DNA of 64,000 nucleotides, taken from Oscillatoria princeps RMCB-10. GTDB lineage: Bacteria; Cyanobacteriota; Cyanobacteriia; Cyanobacteriales; Oscillatoriaceae. A program made the position numbers and the translations under genes. Below the pieces are notes generated by a model. The model was given only the letters and a program-made list of their open reading frames with translations, ran no database searches and had not been told where the DNA came from. This document shows positions 17,880-25,748 of the stretch, one piece after another; position 1 is the stretch's first letter, and each line of letters opens with the position of its first letter. The stretch covers positions 62,001 through 126,000 of the forward strand of contig JAHHHT010000015.1 of assembly GCA_019359235.1 (NCBI GenBank), given 5' to 3'.

Positions 17880-18236
17880 CTAAGCATCTTTGCTCAGTTG
17901 CTTCATTTTTAAGAGCAACTCTTCTTTTGCAGAAGACTTCACTTCTTCAGGATAATTACTGTTGACTAGCTTGTCAATTTCAGCGCCGAAAGTTTGATAG
18001 ACATATCTCATTCTTTTTAGGTATCCGTCAGAGTGAATATGATGCATTTGAGTTTTGACTTCTTCGATGACTGTTCGGATGTCCCGAACCCCAGATCCGA
18101 CAACAATTGTCACGGCTGTAACCGGACTGAAGAGTGCGCTGCCGATGTAGCTAAGCGCTATGTCTTTTTCGAGATTTCTGGGTACGATTTCTCTTCCACT
18201 CTCATCTTCGTAACGTATAATAACCATAGCCAGCAT
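17880..18236 (-). CDS. Unknown small protein
   Basis: 118 residues, unrecognised. A hydrophobic segment at about 28-50 (SYIGSALFSPVTAVTIVVGSG) could be a membrane helix or buried core, followed by a charged helical region ending in Lys-rich SSAKEELLLKMKQLSKDA. An AAAGGAGATG ribosome site overlaps the first codons region, and the gene begins 11 bases after the preceding stop, so translational coupling is likely. Function unknown. Confidence 0.55.
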   Translation of the reverse strand: MLAMVIIRYEDESGREIVPRNLEKDIALSYIGSALFSPVTAVTIVVGSGVRDIRTVIEEVKTQMHHIHSDGYLKRMRYVYQTFGAEIDKLVNSNYPEEVKSSAKEELLLKMKQLSKDA

Positions 18237-18247
18237 CTCCTTTGCTT

Positions 18248-18568
18248 TTAATTTGAGTCAACAAAACTTACTAAAAAACAAATAGCCAGCACCCAGAAAA
18301 TCACGAAACCTAATAAATGATGCAAGATGAGTGCTGTTATCGTACCTGAAATTACTACGGTAACTCTAACTGCGTGTCTGAGTTCTTCTGGACTAGCATA
18401 GCCTAATTTACCCTTGTTCAAACTTGTAGATGGTTTAACGAAAAGCCACGGTAAAAACGGTAAATCTCCCATTTTATCGCTTATAAAATCTGCGAGAAAA
18501 CGCATCACACTTATTACAGGCACTACTAAAAGTATAAGACACAATAAAGCTGTGCAAAGTTCTGCCAT
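18248..18568 (-). CDS. Small membrane protein
   Basis: 106 residues with a hydrophobic N-terminus (about 3-26) and two further hydrophobic stretches (about 68-84 and 86-103), hence probably two to three membrane helices. Its start codon directly follows the stop codon of the upstream coiled-coil gene with no gap, which strongly suggests one operon. No family recognised. Confidence 0.6.
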   Translation of the reverse strand: MAELCTALLCLILLVVPVISVMRFLADFISDKMGDLPFLPWLFVKPSTSLNKGKLGYASPEELRHAVRVTVVISGTITALILHHLLGFVIFWVLAICFLVSFVDSN

Positions 18569-18961
18569 TTAATTCCAATGTTTATCCGCTGTTTGTTGGC
18601 TATTTTTAGATTTTGTAAGCGAGCGCTTTAACCATCTAATTAAATCTGGAAACAGCCCAGTCTTTTCCAAACCTAATTTTTTTTCAAGCGCCGCTATCCT
18701 CTGTTCAACGGATTCCTTATAATTATCGAACAAGCTATAAACGTAAATTTCAGTTACATCCTCTACCTGACTTGCCGGTGACTGTAAAGCATTAAAAACT
18801 GCTTGACCTGTCACCTTGGCTTCTCTGGTAATTTCCTCTAGCTGTGTGCGGGAAATAAGACTGCGCTCGAAAAGTTGCTCCAGTCTTTCTGAAAGCTGAG
18901 CTTGGTACTCATTTAAATCTTGCCTTATCTGCTCTTTTAGTTCTCCCAGATTTGTTGCCAT
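18569..18961 (-). CDS. Coiled-coil protein
   Basis: 130 residues, mostly helical and charged; heptad-like patterns at about 5-40 and 78-105 (VEQRIAALEKKLGLE). No signal or membrane segment. First gene of the five-gene minus-strand run and immediately adjacent to a membrane-protein gene, so it may bind that partner. Function unknown. Confidence 0.6.
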   Translation of the reverse strand: MATNLGELKEQIRQDLNEYQAQLSERLEQLFERSLISRTQLEEITREAKVTGQAVFNALQSPASQVEDVTEIYVYSLFDNYKESVEQRIAALEKKLGLEKTGLFPDLIRWLKRSLTKSKNSQQTADKHWN

Positions 18962-19075
18962 TGGTTTTTTCCTTACACTACTTTATAGCTATGTGTGATG
19001 TTGGCTGGCCATCAACGATTAGGCATGACGCTTATCGGTCGCCTCGCCGGTCAAAGGCAGAATCACTACTATTTA

Positions 19076-19175
19076 TCTCCCCCTCGCTGCCTCCTTGGCC
19101 CTCACCGGCCCATTGACTTGCCCACTCTTGGTTAGCTGACTCCTAGTATAAGTTAATGAAGAGGTCGCTGTCAAG
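19076..19175. repeat. Direct repeat, copy 1
   Basis: About 100 bases containing GCCTCCTTGGCCCTCACCGG and ending AGAGGTCGCTGTCAAG, repeated imperfectly at 19216-19323. It lies in the gap between divergent genes (18961 minus and 19409 plus). Confidence 0.8.
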
Positions 19176-19215
19176 TGAGCGTCGCCCCACCGGCACAACC
19201 TATCAACCGCTGCTC

Positions 19216-19323
19216 TTTCCCCCCGCTTCGCCGCCTCCTTGGCCCTCACCGGCCCATTAACTTGCCGACTCTTCCTTACTTAACCTGCTCCTAGCATAAA
19301 TTAAAGAAGAGGTCGCCGTCAAG
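19216..19323. repeat. Direct repeat, copy 2
   Basis: Second, slightly longer copy of the 19076-19175 repeat, ending AGAGGTCGCCGTCAAG. Located about 85 bases before the HTH gene, so it may carry a regulatory element of that gene. Confidence 0.8.
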
Positions 19324-19408
19324 CCAAACCTCAAAAATAAACTCTAGTTAACGTTAGGCAGTTACGCTAGGATTAGACTAGGTAACTTTCTCAGGGACAA
19401 TCGGCCCT

Positions 19409-19897
19409 ATGGCCTCTATTGACGAGCAGTTCGCCCAGGCTGCTAACTACTGGGACTTGGAAACGCTGTACACAGACCTGGCCTCGGCCAAGGGCAAGCG
19501 CCTGACGCCGGTGGAGAAGCTGCACCTGCGCGGGTTGCTTTGCGGTCACAGTCCCGCTGAAATCGCTGAAAAGCTCGGTAAGAGCGTCAAGGGCGTTGAG
19601 GTGGAGCTGTGTAACACTTTGTATCAGTATGTTAAGAACCTTGTAGGCAAGCGCGATGAAAAGGTGGACAACTGGAGAAATATCTGTGAGTGGCTTCAGG
19701 AGGCGGGATATAAAGCTCAGCCACCCGCTCAATCGCAAGCAAGGAATTTCTTCCCGGAAAGCAGTGTAGTTAATATAACTAATATAAGTATTGATAACAA
19801 GCAGCTAGTAATTATCATCAACCTGCGGATACCGATATCACCTGCTTCAGAACCTCCAAAAGAAGACCTAAACTCAAACGGGTTAACTGATATCTAG
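19409..19897 (+). CDS. HTH-domain protein resembling NTPase effector N-termini
   Basis: 162 residues. Residues about 30-75 form a sigma-4/LuxR-like helix-turn-helix (LTPVEKLHLRGLLCGHSPAEIAEKLGKSVKGVEV), a module that cyanobacteria often place at the N-terminus of large WD40, NACHT or NB-ARC proteins. Here it ends in a short hydrophobic beta-rich tail (LVIIINLRIPI) without any effector domain. It could be a stand-alone adaptor or the leftover front of a larger protein. Confidence 0.6.
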   Translation: MASIDEQFAQAANYWDLETLYTDLASAKGKRLTPVEKLHLRGLLCGHSPAEIAEKLGKSVKGVEVELCNTLYQYVKNLVGKRDEKVDNWRNICEWLQEAGYKAQPPAQSQARNFFPESSVVNITNISIDNKQLVIIINLRIPISPASEPPKEDLNSNGLTDI

Positions 19898-20116
19898 GTT
19901 CTGGTAAAACGCTCAACCGCACTCCTGCCAATTTTACCATGCCGGTCGCCCTCGCGGTTTTGGCAAGAGGTGAGCCGGCTTAATTCTGAGAAAACGGATG
20001 TTCGCTTGTAAGCCGGTTGCCAGCACCGGCATGGCGGGCGACCGCCCAAACCCTTGGGAACGCCCCCGACTTGTCAAAGTTGGCAATTCCATGAGATAAT
20101 TTAGAGAGAGAAAACC

Positions 20117-20123
20117 AAGGAGG
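20117..20123 (+). promoter_or_regulatory. Ribosome binding site that decides the DUF433 start
   Basis: AAGGAGG lies 1 base before an ATG at 20125 (too close) but 7 bases before GTG at 20131, so translation most likely begins at the GTG. Confidence 0.7.
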
Positions 20124-20130
20124 TATGATT

Positions 20131-20451
20131 GTGACCGGCCCAACCCCCACTGACTACAAATACATCCTGCTCGACGAGCGCAATGTCCCTTTCATTGTCG
20201 GCACTACGATGAAAGTCGTAGAGTTAGTCATGGCTAAGATGGCTTACGGGTGGAGTGCCGAAGAGTTGCACTTGCAACATCCTTATTTAAGCCTGAGCCA
20301 GATTCATTCCGCTTTTGCTTACTACTGGGAGCACAAACAGGAGCTAGATGCCGATATAGAACGGCGAGAGCAGTATGCGATACAGGCGGAACGGGAAGCT
20401 GGGGAATCTCCTTTCGCAGCCAGACTTCGCGCACAGGGGCTATTGAAATGA
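20131..20451 (+). CDS. DUF433 antitoxin-like protein
   Basis: A 106-residue protein of the DUF433 family, normally the first gene of a type II toxin-antitoxin pair with a DUF5615 PIN-like nuclease. The N-terminus (YKYILLDERNVPFI) and the helical DNA-binding region with YGWSAEELHLQHPYLSLSQIH are typical. The expected toxin start overlaps the stop codon by the usual ATGA, but the toxin breaks off after a few codons (see next entry). The antitoxin is therefore an orphan. Confidence 0.8.
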   Translation: MTGPTPTDYKYILLDERNVPFIVGTTMKVVELVMAKMAYGWSAEELHLQHPYLSLSQIHSAFAYYWEHKQELDADIERREQYAIQAEREAGESPFAARLRAQGLLK

Positions 20452-20501
20452 GTCTGGCCCTCTACAAGGCAATGGCAACACACCCCACTTATGTTCTATA
20501 A
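20448..20501 (+). pseudogene. Remnant of a DUF5615 PIN-like toxin
   Basis: The 17-codon frame starts by ATGA overlap with the DUF433 stop and reads MSLALY, matching the usual start of DUF5615 toxins, then runs into unrelated codons and a stop. The catalytic acidic residues of the PIN fold are all missing, so the toxin was deleted. Family match is from memory of the first six residues, hence moderate confidence. Confidence 0.5.
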
Positions 20502-20536
20502 TAAATACAGGACTCAAAAAAGTCAAAAGAACCGAG

Positions 20537-20800
20537 ATGCAAACCTATACTGTTACAGATGCCCGCAACCGGCACGGGGAAGTCTTTGACAGAGCTGCGC
20601 AGGAGCCTGTTTTGCTGACGGATCAGTCGCGCCCCAGTCATGTGATAATGCCGGCTGAAACTTATGAGCGATTGATGGTGCGGCTGGCAGAATTAGAGGA
20701 TAGGGTTCTGGGTCAAGCGGCGCAGGCGGCGCTGAGTCAGTCTCACATGGCAGGAGTGGAAAAGTTCACCTCAACTCTAGAGCGTCTGGCGGAGTTTTGA
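20537..20800 (+). CDS. Phd/YefM-type antitoxin, no toxin beside it
   Basis: An 87-residue antitoxin. The first half shows the YefM/Phd fold signature: VTDARNRHGEVFDRAAQEPVLLT and HVIMPAETYERLM. Such proteins bind DNA as dimers and neutralise RelE- or Doc-type toxins through their C-terminus. No toxin frame follows in the 177 bases before the next gene, so this is an orphan, possibly a new partner or a relic. Confidence 0.85.
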   Translation: MQTYTVTDARNRHGEVFDRAAQEPVLLTDQSRPSHVIMPAETYERLMVRLAELEDRVLGQAAQAALSQSHMAGVEKFTSTLERLAEF

Positions 20801-20977
20801 AAGCCGGTGTGTCGGGTTTGGTAGGGATTATAGCTAAGAGAAATAGCTCCTGACGATTGGAAATCGCCGGGGAGGTAATGCCAATTTGTCCCAATCACCG
20901 GCTTTGTGCTGTAAAATCAAAGCTTGGGGAGCTTGGGGCATCCCTAACCATTTTGGAACAATTTCTGGGGTTCACCT

Positions 20978-23900
20978 ATGGCGCAGCAAGATGGGCAAAA
21001 ACAGAAAGGGCGCAAGCTGGACTTCGACACCGGCAAGGTCAATGCCGAACTCCTGGTGAGAGCTTTGCTCTCCCTCAAAAGCGGCGAACTGAATAGCAGA
21101 AAGGACTCCGCCCGCCTGATAAAAGCGGTTAAGTTGGACTGGAATTCCGATGCCAAGCAGCTGCAGGTGACAGCAGAACTCCGGCATCTTGTGGAGTTGG
21201 CTGAGAAATGTGGCCATCCTATACAGGATTCCGAGGCTCTCCGCAATGCCCTCCGGTGCCTGTTCGAGTTGGGCATTGCCGAGGACAAGCGCCTGGAAAC
21301 CAGCTCCACCACAAAAACCTCCAGCTCCAAGTGGGTTTTTACACTCAAGCTTCCCAGCACGGATGGCCAAGAAGCGCTCGACCGGCTGTTCAAACCAGGC
21401 GGCGAGTGGGACCGCCGGCGCTCCCCCCAGCAGCCAAAAAGCCAGACGCCCCAACCCGCCGCCCCAGAACCACCGGCACCCCCTTCCAATAAGCCTCACG
21501 AGCGTGAGAAATCAGTTGTGGGAGAAATGCCGGAAATCGCCGCAATAAACCCGGAAAAGCCTTCCGAGAATATTCCTGAAAGTGAGTTTATCTCATTTAT
21601 CGGAGAAGCGCCGGCACCCGCCCCACCGGCACCCCCTTGCGAGAATATTCCCGAAAGTGGCGCGGCGGCATTTGTCGGGCGAGAGGAGGAACTCTCGGAG
21701 CTGCACCGGCTCCTGCAGGAAAACGAGCGCGTCGCCATCGCGGGGATGCCAGGTGCCGGCGCAACTGAACTGGCTGTCCAATATGCGCGAAAATATTTGG
21801 CGGAGTATGCCGGTGGGGTGTGCTGGGTGCCGGTGGGCGACAGGGATACCGGCATTGCTATCGTCGAGTTTTCCAGACGGAAATTTGGTTTCAACCCCCC
21901 CGACGATCTCAATGGGGACTTGCTGCGTCAGGTGGCGTTTTGCTGGGATCACTGGCATGCCGGTCAGGTGCTGCTGGTGTGGGATAATGTCAGCGATTGC
22001 GCTTTGGTTAAGCCTTACCTCCCGCCGGTGCCATCCCGGTTTAAGGTGCTGCTGGTAACGCGGGAAAGCTTGAGCGTGCCGGTGGTGCGGCTGGATTTGG
22101 ACGCACTCAAACCGCTCGCCGGCATGCAATTATTAGAGTCGCTAATGGGCAGGGAATGGCTGAAACGGGAGCCTCGCATTGCCAGAAATCTCTGCAAGTG
22201 GCTGGGCTATTTGCCTTTGGGATTGCAGTTGGTGGGGCGATATCTGGCGCAAGATGAAACTCTATCCCTAGAGACAATACTGTCTCGACTGCAGCAACAG
22301 GAACTTGCCGGTGCAGCCCAACTGCCGGTGGCGCATGTCTTTGAGTTAATCTGGCAAACATTGGATGAAAACGCCCAGAAGCTCGCCTGTCTGCTAAGTC
22401 TGTTTCCTTCGCTGCCATCTTGGTCAATCGTTGAACATATCTGCCGGCACATGGCTGCGCACGAGGAGAATTTCAACCCAGAAACCCTGGAACAGTCCAG
22501 ATTGACCTTAGAACACCGGCACCAGCTCCAGCGCCAGCATGAGGGCATCTATCAATTGCACCCAATCATCAGGCAATTGTTTGAAGAGAAACTTATAACT
22601 CCGATCTCCCCTGTAACTACCGCACTCTTAAATGCCTTTGTGTCTGGTATGATAGAAGTGGTGGCTGCAGCGGGAGAAGCGGGAGCCGCAGCGGCAGTTT
22701 CTTGGATATCAGCAGACGTTTTAGCGCTCATAAATGGCTTGATCAATCTAGCCAGTCTCCACTACAATCGAACGCACTACGCCAGCGCGGAACCCCTGTA
22801 CCTGCAAGCGCTAGAACTGACGCGACGCCTGCTGGGGGAAGAGCATCTCAATGTGGCTTTCACTTTGAACAGTGTGGCAGAACTCTACCACACTCAAGGG
22901 CGCTACGCGGAAGCGGAACCCCTGTACCGGCAAGCGCTGGAAGTGTGGCGACGTCGGCATGGGGAAGAGCATCCGGATGTGGCAACTGCGCTGAACAATC
23001 TGGGAAATCTCTGCGACGCTCAAGGGCGCTACGGGGAAGCGGAATCCCTGTACCTGCAGGCGCTGGAAGTGTGGCGACGCCTGCAGGGAGAGGAGCACCC
23101 TTATATGGCAGAAAGTTTGAGCAATCTGGCAACGCTTTACGACGCTCAAGGGCGCGGCGCGGAAGCGGAACCGCTGTACCGGCAAGCGCTAGAATTGAGG
23201 CAACGCCTGCTGGGTGAGGAGCATCCCGATGTGGGGACCAGTTTGAACAATCTGGGAAATTTCTACTCCTCTCAAGGGCGCTACGCGGAAGCGGAACCCC
23301 TGTTGCTGGGAGCGCTAGAACTGTGGCGGCGACGGCATGGGGAAGATCACCCAAATGTGGCAACCTGTTTGAACAATCTGGCATCTCTGTATTCCGCTCA
23401 AGGGCGCGGCGCGAAAGCGGAACCGCTGTACCGGCAAGCGCTGGAACTGTTGCGAAGCCGGCATGGGGGAGAGCATCCGGATGTGGCAATTACTTTGAAC
23501 AATCTGGCAGCGTTCTACTGCGCTCAAGGGCGCTACGGGGAAGCGGAAACCTTGTTGCTGCAAGCGGTGGAACTGTGGGGGCACCGGCATGGGGAGGATC
23601 GCCCCCACCGGGCAATTACTTTGAACAATCTGGCTGAGTTTTACTGCGCTCAAGGGCGCTACGCGGAAGCGGAACCGCTGTTGCTGGAAGCGGTGGACTT
23701 GTGGCGAAGCTTGCATGGGGAGGAGGGTGCCGGTGTGGCGGAAAGTTTGAACACTCTGGCAAATATCTTCTGCGCTCAAGGGCGGTATGCGGAGGCGGAA
23801 CCGCTGTACCGGCAAGTGCTGGAATTGTGGCGACGCCGGTTGGGGGATGAGCATCTTGTTGTGGCGGAAAGTTTGAACAATCTGGCAAATGTCTGCTACT

Positions 23901-24160
23901 GTGAGGAGCGCTACGAGGAAGCGGAACCGCTGTACCGGCAAGCGCTGGAATTGCGGCGTCGCTGGTTGGGGGAGGAGCATCCAGATGTGGCGGAAAGTTT
24001 GAACAGTCTGGGAAATCTTTACTACTCTCAGGAGTGCTATGCGGAAGCGGAACCGCTATACCGGCAAGCGCTGGAGATTTGCGCTCGCGGGTTGGGGGCG
24101 GAGCATCCTTTGACTGTTACTGTTGGGGAAAATTTGGAGCGTTTGGAGTTGAGCCGGTGA
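20978..24160 (+). CDS. NB-ARC/TPR protein with an altered P-loop
   Basis: A 1060-residue STAND-type signalling protein. Residues 1-155 are an unrecognised helical domain, then a Pro-rich linker with a duplicated ENIPES motif. Residues about 228-520 are an NB-ARC ATPase (FVGREEELSELHRLL, P-loop, VLLVWDNVSD as Walker B, LLVTRE, LPLGLQLVGRYLA). Residues about 590-1055 hold 11 kinesin-light-chain-type TPR units of 42 residues (AEAEPLYRQALEL, EEHPDVA, LNNLG). In the P-loop GMPGAGATE, Ala262 stands where Lys is expected. The family senses ligands through the TPRs and is often involved in immunity or apoptosis-like signalling. A long palindrome array starts at its stop codon. Confidence 0.88.
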   Translation: MAQQDGQKQKGRKLDFDTGKVNAELLVRALLSLKSGELNSRKDSARLIKAVKLDWNSDAKQLQVTAELRHLVELAEKCGHPIQDSEALRNALRCLFELGIAEDKRLETSSTTKTSSSKWVFTLKLPSTDGQEALDRLFKPGGEWDRRRSPQQPKSQTPQPAAPEPPAPPSNKPHEREKSVVGEMPEIAAINPEKPSENIPESEFISFIGEAPAPAPPAPPCENIPESGAAAFVGREEELSELHRLLQENERVAIAGMPGAGATELAVQYARKYLAEYAGGVCWVPVGDRDTGIAIVEFSRRKFGFNPPDDLNGDLLRQVAFCWDHWHAGQVLLVWDNVSDCALVKPYLPPVPSRFKVLLVTRESLSVPVVRLDLDALKPLAGMQLLESLMGREWLKREPRIARNLCKWLGYLPLGLQLVGRYLAQDETLSLETILSRLQQQELAGAAQLPVAHVFELIWQTLDENAQKLACLLSLFPSLPSWSIVEHICRHMAAHEENFNPETLEQSRLTLEHRHQLQRQHEGIYQLHPIIRQLFEEKLITPISPVTTALLNAFVSGMIEVVAAAGEAGAAAAVSWISADVLALINGLINLASLHYNRTHYASAEPLYLQALELTRRLLGEEHLNVAFTLNSVAELYHTQGRYAEAEPLYRQALEVWRRRHGEEHPDVATALNNLGNLCDAQGRYGEAESLYLQALEVWRRLQGEEHPYMAESLSNLATLYDAQGRGAEAEPLYRQALELRQRLLGEEHPDVGTSLNNLGNFYSSQGRYAEAEPLLLGALELWRRRHGEDHPNVATCLNNLASLYSAQGRGAKAEPLYRQALELLRSRHGGEHPDVAITLNNLAAFYCAQGRYGEAETLLLQAVELWGHRHGEDRPHRAITLNNLAEFYCAQGRYAEAEPLLLEAVDLWRSLHGEEGAGVAESLNTLANIFCAQGRYAEAEPLYRQVLELWRRRLGDEHLVVAESLNNLANVCYCEERYEEAEPLYRQALELRRRWLGEEHPDVAESLNSLGNLYYSQECYAEAEPLYRQALEICARGLGAEHPLTVTVGENLERLELSR

Positions 24161-24700
24161 ATTTGTCGCAGAAACCCGGTTTCTGGGGGCGGGGGGCTGA
24201 GAAACCGGGTTTCTGAATAAGAAACCCGGTTTCTGGGGGGCGGGGCGGCTGAGAAACCGGGTTTCTGAATAAAGAATTCGGTTCAGATGGAAAATTTGTC
24301 GCAGAAACCCGGTTTCTGGGGGCGGGGGGCTGAGAAACCGGGTTTCTGAATAAAGAATTCGGGCGAGATGGAAAATTTGTCGCAGAAACCCGGTTTCTGG
24401 GGGGCGGGGCGGCTGAGAAACCGGGTTTCTGAATAAAGAATTCGGTTCAGATGGAAAATTTGTCGCAGAAACCCGGTTTCTGGGGGGCGGGGCGGCTGAG
24501 AAACCGGGTTTCTGAATAAAGAATTCGGTTCAGATGGAAAATTTGTCGCAGAAACCCGGTTTCTGGGGGGCGGGGCGGCTGAGAAACCGGGTTTCTGAAT
24601 AAGAAACCCGGTTTCTGGGGGGCGGGGGGCTGAGAAACCGGGTTTCTGAATAAAGAATTCGGGCGAGATGGAAAATTTGTCGCAGAAACCCGGTTTCTGG
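24157..24700. repeat. Palindrome array after the NB-ARC/TPR gene
   Basis: Six units of about 82 bases (starting at about 24161, 24294, 24375, 24458, 24541 and 24675) each contain TTTGTCGCAG, AGAAACCCGGTTTCT, a G/C-rich spacer and AGAAACCGGGTTTCT. The last two are exact reverse complements, so every unit folds into a strong hairpin. Two units carry an extra 51-base insert. Units share GAATAAAGAATTCGG junctions. There are no unique spacers, so it is not CRISPR. Confidence 0.9.
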
Positions 24701-24952
24701 GTGCGCAAGGTTGGCAGCACCGGCATTGCGTCGGTCGCCCAAACCCTTTACAATAGAGATGCCGGTCAGTCAGCGCAATTGTGACAGTGCTGTGCGAAGT
24801 TGCTTAGAAGAGTGCGTCTGGTTGTATCCCTTCTATATATAAAGTTGATGGGAATTTTGGGGGTGCGTTAGCGCAGCGTAACGCTACTAGATTGTCTAAT
24901 ACCGCGCCCGCTCAAGTTACCATAGAATAGCCCAATACAGGAGTTCGCCGTT

Positions 24953-25381
24953 ATGGAAGAATTACTCGCGCTCAAAGACTTGCTGCAAAAAGGCGATATA
25001 CCGGCAGCACTCGCCATCGTTGAGGAACTCGAAGAAATGGGCAAAAACGAGATCGTCAAAACGATTCGCAGCTATGCCGTTATCCTGCTGCTGCATCTCA
25101 TCAAACAGCAAGCTGAGAATCGCACAACTCGCTCTTGGGAAGTCTCCATCCGCAATTCATTTCGGGAAATTCAGAGAATCAATAAGCGCCGCAAAGCCGG
25201 CGGCTATTATCTCACCCCCGAAGAGTTGGCGGAAACCCTAGAAGAAGCCTACCTCAATGCCCTTGATGAGGCTTCCCTAGAGGTAGAAGAAGGGCGCTAT
25301 CAGCCAGAAGAACTAGAGCACCTGATTAATAAACAAGACATCTTGAATCGCGCCTTGGCTTTAATATCGCCGGCGGAGTGA
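24953..25381 (+). CDS. DUF29 family protein
   Basis: A 142-residue DUF29 protein, a family expanded in cyanobacteria with no settled function. Recognisable blocks are IRSYAVILLLHLIKQQAE, RSWEVSIRNSFREIQRINKRRKAGG and EELAETLEEAYLNALDEAS. It is helical, charged and cytoplasmic. An AGGAG ribosome site precedes the ATG. The gene stands alone between the palindrome array and the DUF4347 genes. Confidence 0.85.
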   Translation: MEELLALKDLLQKGDIPAALAIVEELEEMGKNEIVKTIRSYAVILLLHLIKQQAENRTTRSWEVSIRNSFREIQRINKRRKAGGYYLTPEELAETLEEAYLNALDEASLEVEEGRYQPEELEHLINKQDILNRALALISPAE

Positions 25382-25429
25382 AGCAGTCTTTACCCTCCGC
25401 TCAGCCAGCACCGCAAGCCGCCTTAACAC

Positions 25430-25748
25430 AACTCAACACAAACCGCAAGTGGGCTGTGAGCCTGTGGTGGTGCGCCCCCAGCGGTGGGTGAGCCCTTATC
25501 CCGACTGTGCGAGCGAATGTTATGTTTGTTCACAATGACTGCTTCCGGCACTTGCAAGGGATAAATCATCCATCAGCCCCCACACCGGCAGCCAAGGCAC
25601 TGTTTAGATGTGGGTGTTCAGTGGCAAGAAAGAACTCAGGGGTTTATAGAGGTGAGCTGTTCGCTCAGCTCACGATCCTGTGTGCCTGAGTTCAGATATC
25701 TGTGCGAGTGCAATTCCTACCGGCAACCCTTTGTCAGGCTCCTATAAC
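25430..25748 (+). repeat. Shared 5-prime region of the DUF4347 paralogs, copy 1
   Basis: This gene-free upstream DNA resembles the stretches at 28190-28499 and 28500-28709 (for example GCGAGCGAATGTTA versus GCGAGCAAATGTTA, and GGCAAGAAAGAACTCAGG versus GGAAGAATAAACTCAGG). It leads into ATGAATGCGACTCTCG. It probably carries the promoter and leader duplicated with the gene. Confidence 0.65.

Noticed and set aside
24157-24700. Possible CRISPR array
   Set aside because: The units are self-complementary, differ in length, and have no unique spacers between identical repeats.
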